Shown here one piece after another: positions 63,675-64,000 of a DNA stretch of 64,000 bases. Position numbers and translations under genes: made by a program. How positions within the stretch are numbered: position 1 is the stretch's first letter; each line of letters opens with the position of its first letter. The notes under the pieces were generated by a model. That model saw only the letters and a program-made list of their open reading frames with translations, was not told the origin of the DNA and did not search any database. The stretch is from Prevotella sp. (GTDB lineage: Bacteria; Bacteroidota; Bacteroidia; Bacteroidales; Bacteroidaceae), in the NCBI GenBank assembly GCA_024697645.1, contig JAILFH010000036.1, positions 1 to 64,000 on the forward strand, in the 5' to 3' direction.

Positions 63675-63899
63675 ATAACTAACAAATTAGCCGATACAGC
63701 CGCATGCTAAATTTCTCCCAGAAATCTCAGCGATTTTCATCAGGTAGTATCGGCTAATTTTTCTTCTTCCAAGCATCCAAATAAAAGCATACAACCCGTT
63801 CAAATTGCACCTTTTTATATTATATAAGGTGAATTTATTGCACAAAAAGGCGAATTTGTGCACAAGTAAAGACGATTTGTGCATTTTTGTAAGCATTTT

Positions 63900-63931
63900 T
63901 TTGGCTAGCAGACGAAAATTGAGTAATTTTG
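63900..63931 (+). promoter_or_regulatory. Promoter of the last, partial gene
   Basis: TTTG (63900-63903), 20-base spacer, TAATTTTG (63924-63931). The ATG is 39 bases downstream. Confidence 0.72.
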
Positions 63932-63969
63932 CAGCGCTTTTTAGAAGTATTATAACCAAAAATATATTT

Positions 63970-64000
63970 ATGGCTTTAAAAATTGTTGTGCTGGCCAAGC
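63970..64000 (+). CDS. etfB: Start of a gene, probably electron transfer flavoprotein beta subunit
   Basis: Only ten codons lie inside the window: MALKIVVLAK. This beginning is that of the EtfB/FixA family in Bacteroidales as I remember it, but ten residues are too few for certainty. The gene is cut by the window end. Confidence 0.45.
   Translation, partial: MALKIVVLAK

Larger units (their letters stand above)
63623..63969. other. 347-bp intergenic region between hisI and the etfB-like gene
   Basis: It holds a hairpin TTACCCGATTAGT/ACTAATTAGGGAA (63647-63674), a perfect 14-base inverted repeat (63684-63697 with 63747-63760) followed by a T-rich stretch, repeated TTTGTGCA words (63850-63890), and the downstream promoter. 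No gene is visible. Confidence 0.6.

Overview
The window is chromosomal DNA of a Bacteroidales bacterium, most like Prevotella or a close relative. Evidence: promoters of the Bacteroidota form (TTTG, about 20 bases, TAnnTTTG) before many genes; an abundance of LASC-type lipoproteins; TonB-dependent receptors with STN and carboxypeptidase-like domains; an ECF sigma/FecR-type anti-sigma pair; BspA-type leucine-rich repeats; DUF3822 and DUF5689 proteins; meso-diaminopimelate dehydrogenase; and a bifunctional hisB at the head of the his operon. No tRNA, rRNA, CRISPR array, phage or full insertion sequence was seen.

Layout. 0.4-8 kb: an AraC regulator and a three-gene RND efflux system (adaptor, pump, TolC-like channel) spaced by repeat-rich DNA. 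8-12.6 kb: a sodium:solute symporter with a repeat-derived insertion, a candidate small RNA, three small lipoproteins, an acyltransferase. 12.8-17.5 kb: outer-membrane receptor, anti-sigma factor and ECF sigma factor as one operon, plus a membrane-bound winged-helix regulator. 17.9-28.8 kb: mfd, an SDR oxidoreductase, cysE-cysK, trpB2, udk, a uracil-DNA-glycosylase-like protein and a secreted endonuclease/exonuclease/phosphatase protein. 29-35.7 kb: a TonB-dependent receptor, two OB-fold lipoproteins, rpmE and a secreted DNA/RNA nuclease. 35.8-45.7 kb: a Tyr/Asp-repeat lipoprotein, glutathione peroxidase, trxB, a DUF308 membrane protein, a MerR regulator, alaS, a STAS protein, an LRR protein and an outer-membrane protein. 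45.8-55.9 kb: a RecD-like helicase, a 29-residue membrane peptide, DUF3822, rsmD, cls, dnaG, a tandem SGNH esterase and ddh. 56.1-63.6 kb: a complete his operon (B-G-D-C-H-A-F-IE). The window ends in the first codons of a probable etfB.

The most notable signals lie between genes. A 17-codon leader with a Cys-Trp-Cys-Trp core, a consensus promoter before it and an intrinsic terminator after it precedes trpB2. A 27-codon leader with seven Cys codons and a strong hairpin precedes cysK-cysE. Together they look like two consecutive ribosome-mediated attenuators of amino-acid genes. A second candidate is a roughly 170-nt structured RNA at about 9.84-10.01 kb, driven by a 31-bp promoter sequence that is repeated exactly upstream of the symporter. 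A third is a possible extracellular nucleic-acid scavenging locus at 27.8-35.7 kb: two exported nucleases, a TonB-dependent receptor and surface lipoproteins with OB folds.

Repetitive DNA has also entered coding sequence. A 120-bp inverted-repeat element lies in frame inside the DUF308 gene, and repeat tracts fill a cytoplasmic loop of the symporter. A 337-bp element with 35-bp terminal inverted repeats and many copies of a 9-base word lies next to dnaG.
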